A stretch of DNA of 64,000 bases from Hippopus hippopus (GCA_946811185.2 OX328097.1:58805063-58869062); one strand, 5' to 3'; positions 11,561-23,599 are shown, counted from the first letter of the stretch. Numbers and translations are program-made. The notes: a model not told the origin generated them from the letters alone.

Positions 11561-11733
11561 GAGGCATACTCTGACAAACAACTGAACCATGAGGTAGTAT
11601 GGTCCTTGATCATACAGAAAGATTACGAAGGGCAAAAGTTTAGACTCATGTCAGTCTACGCGGACTACGCAGGCTGAAACGGATTATTAGCTTTTGCCGA
11701 TGCATTTAGCCGCCTGGTAACGGAGCATGGCTC
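11561..11733. repeat. Family B repeat with internal deletion
   Basis: GAGGCATACTCTGACAAA joins directly to the AACTGAACCATGAGGTAG part; the ATGCATTATACCAAGCAAG segment is missing. Ends GAGCATGGCTC. Confidence 0.7.
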
Positions 11734-11891
11734 ATGTATGTTTAAATATTTAACATAAGCGATTCTTATATGAAATTATCTTTTTATCAACGTTTTCTGT
11801 TAACCTTGCAAGTAAGTACTGGTCTGCTGCAAATTTGATTAAGAAGGTAGTGAGTGAAATGTCAATATTTCGTTTTTATTCTGACTTACAG

Positions 11892-14800
11892 GCTGAGCAA
11901 ATGACAGAAGAACAGATCGCTGGTAAGCTCTTTCCGTCCCAAGTTTTGTTTCGCTTGAATTTAGAGAACGATTTCGCCAGTTTATTCGGCTATGTGAAGG
12001 CAGCCAGTAGAACCATCCGAGCTTTCCTTTTAACAGTTCTTCAGATACTTAACACGGTATCTTTCAACGCTAATAACGACTGCTTTCCCACATAAACGAC
12101 CTCACTTTAGATGTCAGCAGCGATGGAGATGCATGTCACAATTACTCTCATCGACCTGCAGTAACTGCTTTGTTTAAGCCATATGTTTTACTTGGCGTTC
12201 TGTCACTCATGTGCCGAACCCAGCAGCGCAGTTGGTAGCGTATCAGACTTGAGACCAGGAGGTCGCAGGTTCAGGTCCTCAGCTTGGCTTATTTCTTTCC
12301 GAGGACTGATGATAATCATTGAGACAGGATTCATTTCTCTCTCAGCCCTGATCATTAAAACGGCGTATAACACCATACAAACAAGCAAACAAACAAACAA
12401 AAACAAACAACCTAACAAAAACAAAATCTGTCACACATGCACTCAGGGCATGGATTACCATACAGAATTAATGCCTGAAAAGAATTTTTGCGAAGAAAAA
12501 CTGTTTTAGGATGGATCGAAAAAAATAATTCTTCCAAACGACAAAATTTTGGGCTCAACCAAACTGAAAGCATTCGCAGACGACATATTAATAGTCTCGC
12601 TAAAATGATGATATCTGTCTTTTTGTAGGAAACATTGTAGGAAAATGAGATTTTTTTGTGGGAAATTACGGTAACCAGGATATTATTCTCTTTCCACAAT
12701 CTTTTCAACAGCCCTTTTCTTCAGGGTGGTTAAGACTCGGGGATTGTGCATCTTGACGATCACTGTGTATAATGTTAAGATGCACGTAGTGATTGTCACC
12801 TTGGCTTGCGAAGATGGGGATTGCGTGGTAAAGAGTTTTGTAGCTTTTTCCTGTTTTCCTGTAAAAAGTCAATCAATAGAATAAAATGAAATGAGTGTAA
12901 CTGCAGATAGATTTCAAACTTTGTTATAACAATTGGAAGCTTCCTTCTTACAAGGCACTCTAAAAAAAAATCTGAATTTTGACAAAACTTTTTCCTTGCC
13001 ACCCCCTTGACCCTTTACTAAGCACTGAGCAACAACAAGACTTGTCTATATTCAAAGCATTTGCAGACGCCATATTAAATGTGGCTTACAGGATGGGATA
13101 TGTGTTTGACAATGTTGAAAGCATTGCAGGAAAAAGAGAAGATTCTGGTTTCCTCTTTCTATTTTTAGAATTCAAAGAGGCGTTTAGTTTGTTCGACCAA
13201 AATGGCGACGGCACTATCTCCTCCAAAGAACTTGGCATTGTGATGCGATCTTTAGGCCAGAACCCAACCGAGGCTGAATTAACAGATATGATAAATGAAG
13301 TCGACGCAGACGGTATGTACAAATTGTTGCCGAGCCAGGATTTTACGTGCTGGATCCCAAACTCAATGGAATCAACCAATGTCTGGGACATATACCTTCA
13401 TTTATATTTACCCTACTCTCTAGTATACCTTCAAGGCATTAAAGGTACATTTTACACTTAAAGGCCACCGGTATTTTTCTTTTTACATTCTTTGCCCTCT
13501 TTTACCCGAAGTTATCTCATAATGTTTTAAATTAGTCTTATACTATAGGTTAAAGAGAGCAAAGTTTAAAATATGCTACCACTTAACAGAATAAATATAA
13601 CACATGAAATATTTCGCATTCAGGAAGACAGACTCAAAATTTTTTTATTTCAATGGTATTTTCCGATGACGATTTTGACTGAAAAAAAAGCCCGAACATT
13701 GTAGATGCAAGATCAGACTGAACGTTCATGCATTCTTAGAACTGATTTCACCAGTACTTCCATCAACAATCTTTTCAAGACACAGAAAAGCAATTCAGAA
13801 CTCTTTTCGAGGATTGGCAATAGCCATTGCGGCAGGATCCATTTGTTTTTATCGATAAACAATGATTCGATCTGCTGCGGCAACCATTGGCTTCCGGGAA
13901 AGAATGATTTACTTGGTACCGGTTAAATAAACGACAGGCGCTTAAACAAGCTATTTTTTCCCCTCAGGAAATGGAACTATAGATTTTCCCGAGTTCCTCA
14001 CGATGATGTCTCGTAAAGCTAAAGATGTTGACTCAGAGGAGGAGCTCAGACAAGCTTTTCAAACCTTCGACCGCGACGGAAATGGCTACATTAGCGCCGC
14101 CGAACTTCGTCATGTGATGACAAATCTCGGGGAAAAACTGACCGATGAGGAGGTAGACGAGATGATACGAGAAGCGGATTTGGACGGCGATGGTCAAGTA
14201 AACTATCAAGGTATGAAAACATTCTTTTTTCCGTTTTATCATTTCCCCTTACCAAATAATCCTGTGTGTTAATGAAACTGAGGAAGAGGTCCCGTTTTCA
14301 CCTTTGCCCATAATCTTTTTACCGGTAAAAGATTTTCAGTTCATAAGCCATTGGTCTATCATGAAATACCGAAATTTTCATTGCTCGATCATCGGACACA
14401 GTTAATGAAAATAGCACAAGTAGGTAATAACACTATTAAGAGGGGGATGTGCAAATGTGCTATTTTTAGTAACGGTTTTCGATGATCGAATTTTTAGTAA
14501 CAGTTTTCGATGATCTACCAATGAAATTTTCAATGCTCCATGATATACAAAGGGACCTTCAAAGGCCTGTAGTTAAAGTAACAATAAAGGCCAAATGTAA
14601 ACAAAGCGGGTGTTTAAATGCATTTGAATTTATATCATACCATTTAAAAGAATGGAAATTATTGTGAAGATGACAATCCGTCATTGTACGGTCAGTCCAA
14701 GTGTTAGTCGCTGACAGAGAATTAATTTCAAAACTAGGTTAAAACCTGCCAGGTAGCTGTGTCTTTTGTTTACTTTTTGCCTGATCTTAAAATTCTTTTG

Positions 14801-15430
14801 CTGCCAGCGACTAACATATGGCCCGACGACACGATAACAGACTGTAATCGCCATAATATTTTCCGTACTTTTAAATGGTATGATTTAATTAATTTAAATG
14901 TATTATGACACCTGCTTTAATATTTTGGCCTCTACTGGGCCTTCAAACAATCGATTCTATCTTTTTTTGGCAGAAGGCATCTATCTTTTGAAGGGATCGT
15001 TTAAAAACCGTCTTCAGCGAATTGTTTGAGAAGGTAATGCGTTAACCTTTTACCAAACAATCACGAGCTTTAACGACCCTGATGAAAAGGGCGTTTGAAA
15101 ACATCGTGGGAAAAGGAGAAAATGCTGGTTACCAGCATTTTATCCTTTTCCCACGATGTTTTCAAATACAAATCCCATCATTTAAGTCACAATGAATTTG
15201 TCGTCTGTGACCTCTTTGAATTCTCATGTTTTTGTCCTATGGCAAAGATTAAAATGACGAACATTCAGATCAGATATGGCAGGATGAGTTGATTGGTAAT
15301 AGAAAATTGAAAAAAAAAAAAGATTTTGTTCTGTTTTGTTCTATTTATTTCATGTTATTGTATTTATCTTATTTTTGTCCTTTTTTTCTCTCTCTTTCAA
15401 GAATTTGTGGTTATGATGACGAGCAAATAA
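11892..15430 (+). CDS. Gene 2: calmodulin
   Basis: Exons 11892-11922, 13169-13312, 13968-14210 and 15402-15430, all with consensus GT..AG introns. They give 148 residues plus stop; with the initiator Met on an unseen upstream exon the protein is 149 aa, the exact calmodulin length. The protein starts [16 protein letters not shown] and ends EFVVMMTSK. All four EF loops have their ligands: [36 protein letters not shown] and [12 protein letters not shown]. The GEKLTDEE segment carries the lysine trimethylated in many calmodulins. By hand it differs from vertebrate calmodulin at about 20 positions, including MMSRKAKD in the linker where Met76 is usual. It is therefore either this lineage's divergent calmodulin copy or a close calmodulin-like sensor. 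The EF2-EF4 block is a single 243-nt exon, unlike genes 1, 3 and 4. Confidence 0.93.
12218..12400 (+). mobile_element. tRNA-derived SINE, internally truncated
   Basis: tRNA-like head with A box AGCGCAGTTGGTAGCG and B box GGTCGCAGGTTCAGGTCC, body TTTCCGAGGACTGATGATAA, then GGCGTATAACACC and a CAAA-rich tail. In gene 2 intron 1. Confidence 0.75.
12530..12750. repeat. Family C palindromic repeat, opposite orientation
   Basis: Begins with the complement of the usual end (CCAAACGACAAAATTTTGGG) and finishes near TAAGACTCGGGGATTGTG. Confidence 0.7.
13005..13165. repeat. Family C repeat, truncated at the gene 2 exon 2 acceptor
   Basis: Remnant with AAAGCATTTGCAGACG, a GTGGCTTACAGGATGG-like stretch and TTGCAGGAAAAAGAGAAG, running into the pyrimidine tract that serves the acceptor at 13168. 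The right half of the element is missing. Confidence 0.6.
13796..13930 (+). mobile_element. SINE body fragment
   Basis: GAGGATTGGCAATAGCCATT and GGCTTCCGGGAAAGAATG match the middle of the SINE at 18030. It lacks head and tail and ends 40 bp before the acceptor at 13967. Confidence 0.55.
15041..15250. repeat. Family C palindromic repeat
   Basis: Strong hairpin (AAAATGCTGGTTACCAGCAT) with arms extending to AAAACATCGTGGG and its complement. In the last intron of gene 2. Confidence 0.85.
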
Positions 15431-15617
15431 CGAGATAGAAAGCTGGTGTGTTTGTAGTTTTTTGTAGTTGTAAGTATTCATTCACAACCATTTTATCATC
15501 TATAAGTTTTAACTATGTAGGCGCCATAGGCTAAAACGAGGGCCAGGGGAGTTGCATAGGCACAGATCAAGATCAGACTGCACAAAATCCATGCGCCTCT
15601 TTTTAAGTCAAGCCTAT

Positions 15618-15623
15618 AATAAA
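15618..15623 (+). promoter_or_regulatory. Putative polyadenylation signal of gene 2
   Basis: First clear AATAAA, 188 nt after the stop codon. Confidence 0.4.
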
Positions 15624-15761
15624 ACCCATCCCCCCGCAAAACGGGGGCTTCATGTATCGCCGTGATCCATGGTACCAAGTTAGCCATCATATACTTATTG
15701 CTCCATCCTCTCCCACAGGGTGGTTTGAACACTGGATTGTTTGGTAAAGGGTTAGATATAT

Positions 15762-16022
15762 GACCTGCAACACGCGAAAAGGGACATTTGGACATTTACA
15801 TAAAGTGTCGTCCCGCATCAGCCTGCGCAGTTCGCGCAGGCTGATCCGAGACGAGACTTTCCGATCGTGTGTGATTTTCTACGTCACGCAAATTTACAGT
15901 AGACAAAATCTAATGTTGACGTAAAGTGCCGTCTCGGATTAGCCTGCGCGGACTGCGCAGGCTGATCCGAGACGACACTTTACGCAAATATCCGAAAACC
16001 CCTTTTCGCATGTTGCAGACCA
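15762..16022. repeat. Family A palindromic MITE
   Basis: Complete; outer ends CCTGCAACACGCGAAAAGGG and its complement, with ATATATG/CATATAT flanks. Confidence 0.85.
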
Positions 16023-16345
16023 TATATGATCATTGTACGTTATCTCTGACTTAAACATGGACTGAAGTAATGAAATGCGTATAAAAAAAAAAGACAATTC
16101 TTCTGTTTGGTTACCTTTCGTTTCTTTCGTACTTTTATCACATAACCTCCCTTTTTTGCAGTGTAATGTACCCATTACGAATTTTCTTATCTCATACACG
16201 TTTAATATCACTATTGTGTGACGTCATTTTGTACGTATTTCGTAGAAGAGAATGGGTTTTATTGATATTACCGCGTGTGCATCTATAGATGGTTTTGCAT
16301 CTTCTTATCTATGATTTGTGAAATATCGTTATGTGATAAAAAGAA

Positions 16346-16490
16346 TCTGACATTCGTTGGCGTATGAGATAAAGATTTTATTAAACTCGTCAAGAAAAAA
16401 ATGTTATTAAGCTCGCCAAAGACTCCCTTAATAACATTTTCCCTAGACTCGTTTAATAAAATTTTATCTCAACGCCAACTCATGTCAGAT
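16346..16490. repeat. Foldback element
   Basis: Arms from ATCTGACATTCGTTGGCG to CGCCAACTCATGTCAGAT. ACTCG-type words are repeated directly rather than inverted within the arms. Confidence 0.75.
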
Positions 16491-17047
16491 CCTATATATC
16501 TGACAGGGAAGTCGGTTTAAATTTCGGTTCTGAATTTCCCAGATTTTCCCAAATCCCCTTTTATCCCTGTCAGTTACCGTCTCCTTGCAATACTCCTGAT
16601 TATCTGTCTCATATACAATTTACATTTTTTTTATATTACAGGTAAAAGAGAGAGACGACTAATGATACGTGAAATATTATTCGTTTTGTGTGATAAGTTT
16701 TCGTGTAATAATTGTGCCGGTTTTTGTTTTAATTTCACATACATTTCTCTGCCTGCTACTAGGACTTTGACAGATTGCGCTGTAACTGACCAGACTTATT
16801 ACAATATCCGTAATTTTAAATGATGAGAAATAAAATTGATTGCATTTTAACTCACGAAATGTTTACTTTTGGCCGGTAGTGTGCTTTTAATGTAAAAAAT
16901 GACAATTTAATGCCCTGTAAGTGATTGCATTGGGGAAAAAATATGGGTTGAGGAGTGATTTCATGTAACAAGAATTGCTCCTTTTGTGTCCTACATTGCG
17001 ATCACACTATTGGAAACACGACTTTTTTCTTACGTTAAAAACGTTTA
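16491..17047. other. Intergenic, nothing recognised
   Basis: AT-rich; no coding, RNA or family repeat signal. Confidence 0.35.
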
Positions 17048-17200
17048 AGCCATGCTTTGCAAAAGAGGGTTCAGTGTATCTCCATGATGCATAATACATG
17101 TACCAGGCAAGTCATCACCAAATTTTGGATCCATAAAATCTATTTTGTCCAACAACAGGCTAATTCCCGAGGTAGAATGGTCTTTTGTCATTTCTTATTT
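17048..17200. repeat. Family B repeat, left half
   Basis: GCCATGCTTTGCAAAAGAGG to AGGTAGAATGGTCTTTTG; the GC-rich core is absent. Confidence 0.65.
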
Positions 17201-17700
17201 CGATTTGAAGCTATCAAAGTCATAAACCAAAACCGTCCATAATTTCTTGCGAAATTCGAGAAAAGTATAAGCCCTATTTTTATCACTTATTCCATTTACT
17301 TATCGTCGTCAGGTGGTTTACTCTCAAAGTTTCCTTGTATCATTCCGCGGTCTGTATTGTGTCCTTCTTATCTGTACTTCTTTTACCCGTAGCTATTTCC
17401 TGTGCGTCGAAAGATTTCTCATCCAACATTTTCTTATAGGTGGACTACCGTCCTTCACAAGAAGTTATAAAAATAAAAACTTTGATCGTTTTCACCCATC
17501 AGTCTAATTCAATTCCAGTTTCTATTTCCAAGCGTAACCATCTGATTCGCTGCGACGACTTGTCTCTGCAAATAATGGTTATTTTTGTAACCACAAGATA
17601 AAACAGGCCGAGAGTCTGAGCCTGTAAGATGGTCAGTTTTCGAGTTCCAAATATAAACACCAAATAGAATGGTTTGTACATATGTCCCATAATAACTACT

Positions 17701-17953
17701 AGTCATGCTCTTGCAAAAGGGGCTTAATGCATCTCCTCAGTGTAAAAAGCAAGTCATTACATAATTATAGATCATAAAATCCATTTTGTCTAACAGCAGA
17801 CTGAATTATGAAGTAGAATGGTCATTGGACATGCAGAAAATTTGCACATAGCAAAAAGTTTCGACTTATGTCAGTCTGTGCAGTACGCACAGGCTGACAT
17901 CGGTCGATACTTTTTGCAGATGCATTCAACCTCCTTTTCACAGAGCGTGGCTC
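17701..17953. repeat. Family B palindromic repeat, full length
   Basis: From AGTCATGCTCTTGCAAAAGG to ACAGAGCGTGGCTC with the core AGTCTGTGCAGTACGCACAG. Confidence 0.85.
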
Positions 17954-18029
17954 CTATGTATTCACCGCTTGTGGATTGAATAAAAATGGATGAATAAGTA
18001 GTGCAACACAACGTTATTTGTCTTCTCAT

Positions 18030-18319
18030 TGGCCGAGCCCCGGTAGCTCAGTCGATATCGTACAGGACTTGAGAACAGGGGTCGCTGGTTCGATCCCCGG
18101 CTCGGCCAATTTGTTTCCGAGGACTTATGATAGTCATTGCGACAGGATTCATTCCTCTCTCACCGCTGACCATTGTTTCTACGATGGCTATTTGGGAAAG
18201 CAGCCAGTGGCTTAGAAAGAATGTTGTCTGGAATACCGTAAAAGAAAATCCAGGAAGGCGTGGATAGGTGCACTGGCCGCCGCGATATAACTGAAATAAT
18301 GTTGAAAGCGGCGTTAAAC

Positions 18320-18357
<38 letters not shown>
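18030..18357 (+). mobile_element. tRNA-derived SINE, full length, (AATC)n tail
   Basis: Head GGCCGAGCCCCGGTAGCTCA with A box and B box (GCTGGTTCGATCCCCGG), a body with TTTCCGAGGACTTATGATAG, 3' end TAACTGAAATAATGTTGAAA and GCGGCGTTAAACACAATC, then AATC repeats. The most complete copy here; it resembles bivalve SINEs I recall, but the family name is not assigned. Confidence 0.85.
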
Positions 18358-18527
18358 TCTTTTCATTGAATACATTTCACTGCCCGTCGACCCATGTCAT
18401 TCATGAAAACCCGTTATGTATATGCATGCGCATTTGACATTTTGAAACATTGCTTTGGACTCTAATAATTTTCCTTCAGTGTTTCTAACTTTGATTAGGA
18501 GGCAAAAAATGTAGATAAGTATCAATC

Positions 18528-18626
18528 TGGGAAAAAGGGGTTTAACGTATCTCAGTGATGCATTATACCAAGCAAGTAATCACATAATAATGGATCAGTA
18601 AGATCCACTTTGTCTAACAACCACTT
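18528..18626. repeat. Family B repeat, left part
   Basis: AAAAAGGGGTTTAACGTATC to TTTGTCTAACAACCAC. It is cut off by the family C element that follows without a gap. Confidence 0.65.
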
Positions 18627-18846
18627 CAAGCTTTTACCAGATGACAAAATTTTAGCCTTGTCCAAATTAAAAGCAGACGACAATTTCAATGTGGCTCAAA
18701 TGGGGCAATTTTTCTTTGGTAAGGTAGAAAACATTGTAGGAAAAGGAGAAAATGCTGGTAACCAGCATTTTCTCCTTTTCCCACCATGTTTTCAAAAGCC
18801 ATCTTTCCCAGGGTCGTTAAAAGTCAGCATTGTGCGGTACAAGGTT
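18627..18846. repeat. Family C palindromic repeat, inverted
   Basis: Near-perfect hairpin GGAGAAAATGCTGGTAACC and complement. It interrupts or replaces the right half of the B copy to its left. Confidence 0.85.
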
Positions 18847-19099
18847 ATCGATAGGAATATGTTTAAGATTTCGCCATTTTGTTTGGGAAAAGATTATTCC
18901 TTTCGAATAAAGATAACTTTATATTGTTAGGTAAAATACTTCAGCCAACAGGACAAAAACGTCTGTGTTTGATTTAAGATATATTTTAAAATGTTATCAA
19001 ACTTTAACTGTTGCGGTAAGCCTACCGTATACATTTGCGCTTTTCTATAAAACGATTTTATACAGAACAGAGACTCTTTACTCATAGTTTAGAATCAAA

Positions 19100-19638
19100 T
19101 GGTGGTTGGGTTTGATCAAGATCAGACTGCACGTGAGGTGTATAATGGGTAGATTATGTGCTCGGGTTAGGGCAAAATCCAAATTTTCACTTTAAGTTTT
19201 CTCGTCGTTTTTTTTTTTTTGTGAAGACCGTTTTTCTTGCTCCCATGGTTGGCCCCTTTTCTGAACCGTAAAAAGGGTCAGAGTGATTCTATAATATGAG
19301 CCCTATGTTCGATCACACAGTGCCTGGGATACCAAGGCTCGGCACAGCACCACTAGTATTTCCTGGACGGACATGTCGCCCAGCTTGAATCTGACTGTTA
19401 AACAGCGGTACGACATATTCGTAGCCGAGAACAGCTGTTAATAACCTGGGAAGGCTTCGTCTAGCTCTTTTGTTACATAATCAGACTGGTGTCGATTGGT
19501 GCCCTGGACGATTAGTTTTTTTTTTCTGACAGCATTGTTGAATGTCTAACGGGAGTCACCACAGTAAGCACTTAACCTGTTTTATACCCATTTAAACACA
19601 TTACATCTATCTAACGTATAAAAATGGGTCACGTTCTG
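19100..19638. other. Unassigned moderately GC-rich stretch
   Basis: Contains a family D scrap (GATCAAGATCAGACTGCACG) and, at 19240-19520, unusually GC-rich sequence without an ORF longer than about 60 codons. It could be a degraded transposon segment; I do not recognise it. Confidence 0.3.
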
Positions 19639-19639
19639 T

Positions 19640-19857
19640 TAAAAGGGGTTTGATTCATCTGAAAAGAGTATCGACCCAGGTCAGCCTGCGCAGTCCAGGA
19701 TCGAAACTTTGTACTATGGGTCAAATTTCTGCAAGTCAAAGGACCAGTCTACCTCATCATTGAGTCAGTAGTTAGACAAGATCCATTCTTTATGATGACT
19801 TGCTTGGTATAATGCATCACATAGATACATTAAACCCCCTGTTGTCAGAGCGTCGCT
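19640..19857. repeat. Family B repeat, reverse orientation, core lost
   Basis: Reads as complement (GACTTGCTTGGTATAATGCA). One arm of the GC-rich hairpin is deleted at GCCTGCGCAGTCCAGG. Confidence 0.75.
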
Positions 19858-20083
19858 TTACCGTATAATCTCTATTGAGGTAAACGACTTTCGACGGTTC
19901 TGTATCAAGGATAAGAAATTCTCGTAACGAGTAGTGTTGTCTTTAGATACGTAGTGATTTTTCCCCCCCATCATATTTACATTTACTTTTATACCCAATT
20001 ATAATGTATTTCAAAGTATTCATATGGTTTTTAAGATAAGATCTACCCACACGTAAATTTAAATGTAAATGATAGTTTATGTG

Positions 20084-20311
20084 TTAACTCTTTACCAAAC
20101 AATCCCGAGTTGTAACGACCCTGAGGTAGAGGCCTTTTGAAAACATTGCGGGACAAGTAGAAAATGCTGGTAACCAGCATTTTCTACTTGTCCCACAATG
20201 TTTTCTACCCTGTCAAAGATCTCAAGTTCATTTGTATCACTTCCAGATTTGTCGTCTGTAAATGCTTTCAATTTGGAAGAGTCTAAAATTCTGTCGTTTG
20301 GTGAAGAGTTA
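20084..20311. repeat. Family C palindromic repeat, full length
   Basis: TTAACTCTTTACCAAACAAT to TTGGTGAAGAGTTAA; the hairpin arms extend through GGGACAAGTAGAAAATGC. Confidence 0.85.
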
Positions 20312-20431
20312 AGCGTTCTATATTATCCTTAATCGTAGTTACATTTATAGGTATACTTCGATTAAGATAGTCAGTTTGTAGACACGCTTTATTAAACCTC
20401 GCATCAGAAAAGGCATCCTGTACCAAACGTA

Positions 20432-20715
20432 CCCAGTTTGGTGGCTCAGTCGGTAATGCACAGGGCTTTGGATACAAGGGGTCGCCGGTTCGAATCTCCA
20501 CCTCGGCCGTTTTTTCCCAGAATTGTTGATAACCATTGCGAAAGAAGCCACCCCGGTCTCGTCGTTAAACAGCGTTTCGGCGATATTCATAAAGGAAGAG
20601 CTAGAAGCTTGGAAAAAATGTTGTGTGAAGAACTAGTGAAAAAAATACAGGAAATCATAGATAGGTGCATCGGCCGCCGCGATATAACTGATTTGATATT
20701 AGTAACGGGTTTAAA
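20432..20715 (+). mobile_element. tRNA-derived SINE
   Basis: Head GGTGGCTCAGTCGGTAATGC with B box GCCGGTTCGAATCTCC, and body through GGCCGCCGCGATATAACTG. The 3' end is degraded and has no AATC tail. Confidence 0.75.
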
Positions 20716-20874
20716 AACCAAATAGATAATCAAAAATACATTTTCCAAATGTATAAAACGCACATTTAGGCAGGTATAATAATTGCGACAGAACACTTTA
20801 TAGGCTATGATGCGTCCCGAGTGTCAGGTTTAATGCTATTGGCCTTTCGTGGTCGGGTAGAGTAATTATAAATG

Positions 20875-21105
20875 AGAAATGCTCTGGCAAAAGGGGACTT
20901 AATACATCATTGTGATCCATTATACCAAGTAAGTCATCATACCATTACGGATCCATGAAATCTGTTTTATTTACCAACCGACTGAATCTTGAGGTAGACT
21001 CGTCCTTTGGCATGCAGAAAATTTACCAAAAGCAAAAAGCGCAGGCTGACCTTGGTAGATACTTTTTGCAGATGCATTAAACCCCCTTTTCACAGAGCAT
21101 GGCTC
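20875..21105. repeat. Family B repeat, core partly deleted
   Basis: AAATGCTCTGGCAAAAGGGG to GAGCATGGCTC. Only one core arm (AGCGCAGGCTGACCTTGG) remains. Confidence 0.8.
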
Positions 21106-21150
21106 AAACTTTAGCTCCTTACACCATTTTTTTTTTTTTTACTTCAATAT

Positions 21151-21411
21151 GGCTTGCACCACGCGAAAAGGGGCATTCGGACATTTACGTAAAGAGTCGT
21201 CTCGGATCAGCCTGCGCAGTCCGCGCAGGCTAATCCGAGACGGCACTTTACGACTACACTAGATTTTGTGATACAGTAGACTTGCGCAAAACAGAAAATT
21301 ACATAAAAACGGAAAGTGCTGTCTCGGATTAGCCTGCGCGGACTTCGCAGGCTGATCCGAGACGACACTTTACGCAAATATCCGAATGCCCCTTTTCGCG
21401 TGTTGCAGGCC
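21151..21411. repeat. Family A palindromic MITE, complete
   Basis: GGCTTGCACCACGCGAAAAG to GTGTTGCAGGCC, with flanking ATAT on both sides. Confidence 0.88.
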
Positions 21412-21689
21412 ATATAAATTAGCTATAGATTTCAAACAGAGAGAACTGTTATTTTTGCGAAATTGAAACAAATTCAAATCCGACCGTTCCTTTCTTTGAT
21501 TTAGTCCTGTACCAGCTCTTTGTAAACGTTTAGTAGAAGACAATATTTTATGGACTTGTCAAAAAGCACTTGCAGTCGACGAGTAAACCTTTTGATTGCC
21601 GAGTAAACCCAAAGTACATATTCATTCTAGAAATAAATTCCTAATACAACTGACTTCAAGGATGCCATTGTCCAGAATGTCTCAGTAAA

Positions 21690-21785
21690 GCCTACAGTGT
21701 AGATCAAAGATTAAATTGTACGTTTTATGCAGTCTAATCTTGTTCCACTATGGCTGCAAAGACTATTAAAGTCGTGAAAGGCGCT
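21690..21785. repeat. Family D fragment
   Basis: AGTGTAGATCAAAGATTAAA and TTTTATGCAGTCTAATCTTG, a decayed core hairpin. Confidence 0.55.
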
Positions 21786-21789
21786 TTAA

Positions 21790-21955
21790 GGGTTAGATGT
21801 GGCTCAAATGTTGAAATCTGTTTTAGAATTGACAGGAAACATTGTGGGAAAAGGAGAAATGCTGGCTACCAGCATTTTCTCCTTTTTCCACAATGTTTTC
21901 AAAGGCCTTCTTCTTCAGGATCGTTGAAACACGGGGCCGTTTGATTATGGATTGA
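21790..21955. repeat. Family C repeat, left end missing
   Basis: Hairpin GAGAAATGCTGGCTACCAGC with arms to GGAAACATTGTGGG. Confidence 0.75.
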
Positions 21956-22377
21956 ATAAAGAAGAAGAAGAAGAAGAGAAAACTGTTACAAGAATCAGAA
22001 AATAGAAACATTGAAAGCAAGAAAATATCTTGCTTTGAGGATGTGAAAAACATCGTGGGAAAAGAAGTAATGGCAAACACGACATTGTCCCCTTCCCAAC
22101 GACAAGAAAAAACGGTCTAGTGGCTTACACCGATTCGTGTGAGGGATATTGAGCAAAAACACTCCCAGGGATACATGGATAGATGCACTGGTCACTGTGA
22201 TCTAATATTACTTCCGTCGAAAGAGGTGTAAGTGTCAGTTCCGGTGTCAGTTTTGAGTATTACAATGGCCCGCATCGATTGTGACACTTGATGTTGCGGA
22301 AATTCGAATAAGGAAAATCTGCGCTAGTTTTGAAATTTCATACGCATAAACGGTATTAAATATTTACAACCCTTTAC

Positions 22378-22620
22378 CGTACTAGAGTGCTTTAACTCTC
22401 TTCATAAAACAATCCAGAGTTTTAACAACTAAAAGAGAGAATATTTTTGAAAACATTGTGGGAAAAGGAGAAAATGCTGGTAACCAGCATTTTCTCCTTT
22501 TCCCATAATGTTTTCTACCCTTTCGGAGACAAATCCCTTCAATTGAGTTACACTGAACATGTAATCTGTAAATTTTTCAATCAGGACAAGTGTAAAATTT
22601 TGTCGTTTTGTAAAAAGTTA
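22378..22620. repeat. Family C palindromic repeat
   Basis: CTCTTCATAAAACAATCCAG to TCGTTTTGTAAAAAGTTA around a perfect AATGCTGGTAACCAGCATT hairpin. Confidence 0.82.
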
Positions 22621-22699
22621 TATCAAATACATAATAATTATATCTTATATTTCACAGGAAGTATATAGCATTGAATAACAGGTAAAACATTGCTTTTTT

Positions 22700-23275
22700 A
22701 TGTTATGGAAAACATTGTTGTAAAAGGAGAAATCGCTTGTGTAGTAAACATTTATTCCTTTTCAAAAATTACCTAAAATCCTGCAACTATATGGACGTAA
22801 AATGTTGCATTTGTAAGGCAATGGGTTGAGTGTACCGGCAAGAAATGGAAGTAAAGGGAGTAGGGTATGCAGTGGTCCAAAGTATTAGATAGACGGTTAA
22901 CCTGATAAATTGGACTGAATTATTTGAAAAAGTTGTAAACAATATCTCAATAGTTGTAAGAATTTACTCGGGTATATTTACATCGTTTTGTATTTGTCTA
23001 CAGTTACATACTGGAGATATGTAAAACCTGTGTTTTCCCCCTCTCGTCATTTCTGGAAGGACATTAACGTAAATATGGTGAGTTGACGGCATTTCTTATG
23101 GTATTGGTGTAGAAAAATAATGTTAGTTCATTTTTTTACGCGCATTAATCCTTTATAAGATGACAAAGTTTAAAACTTGTCCATATTGAAACCATTTTCT
23201 GACGAACTTTTCGCTAAACGACAAAAATCTTGACTCGTCCAAATTGAAAGCATTTACAGACGACAAATTACACCT
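22700..23275. repeat. Degraded family C pieces with unassigned DNA between
   Basis: GGAAAACATTGTTGTAAAAG at 22707 and two AAAG(C/A)ATTT.CAGACGA pieces at 23190-23275. The stretch 22800-23140 shows nothing recognisable. Confidence 0.4.
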
Positions 23276-23318
23276 TATCCTGCTACATAAATTAGATAAA
23301 ACTTTCAAGTTGATGTAT

Positions 23319-23576
23319 GGCTTGCAGCACGCGAAAATGGGCATTCGGACATTTGCGTAAAGTGTCGTCTCGGATCAGCCTGCGCAGTCCGCGCAGGCTA
23401 ATCCGAGACGGCACTTTACGACTACATCAGATTTTGTGCTGCAGTAGACTTGAGCAAAACAGAAAATTACATGAAAACGGAAAGTGTTGTTTCGGATTAG
23501 CCTGCGCGGACGGCGCAGGCTGATCCGAGACGACACTTTACGCAGATGTCCGAATGCCCCTTTTCGCGTGTTGCAA
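23319..23576. repeat. Family A palindromic MITE
   Basis: GGCTTGCAGCACGCGAAAAT to TTTTCGCGTGTTGCAA. Only 24 bp separate it from a family D copy. Confidence 0.85.
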
Positions 23577-23599
23577 AAGAAAAAACCCGAATAACGTTA

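Noticed and set aside
12979..13461. 160-codon frame including EF1 of gene 2 as a stand-alone protein
   Set aside because: It runs through a family C repeat, past the acceptor at 13168 and through the donor at 13313. The spliced model gives an exact-length calmodulin instead.
18034..18110. tRNA gene-like sequence with good A and B boxes
   Set aside because: It continues into a SINE body with the shared 3' end and AATC tail, and the same head occurs at several loci; it is a SINE promoter region rather than a functional tRNA gene.
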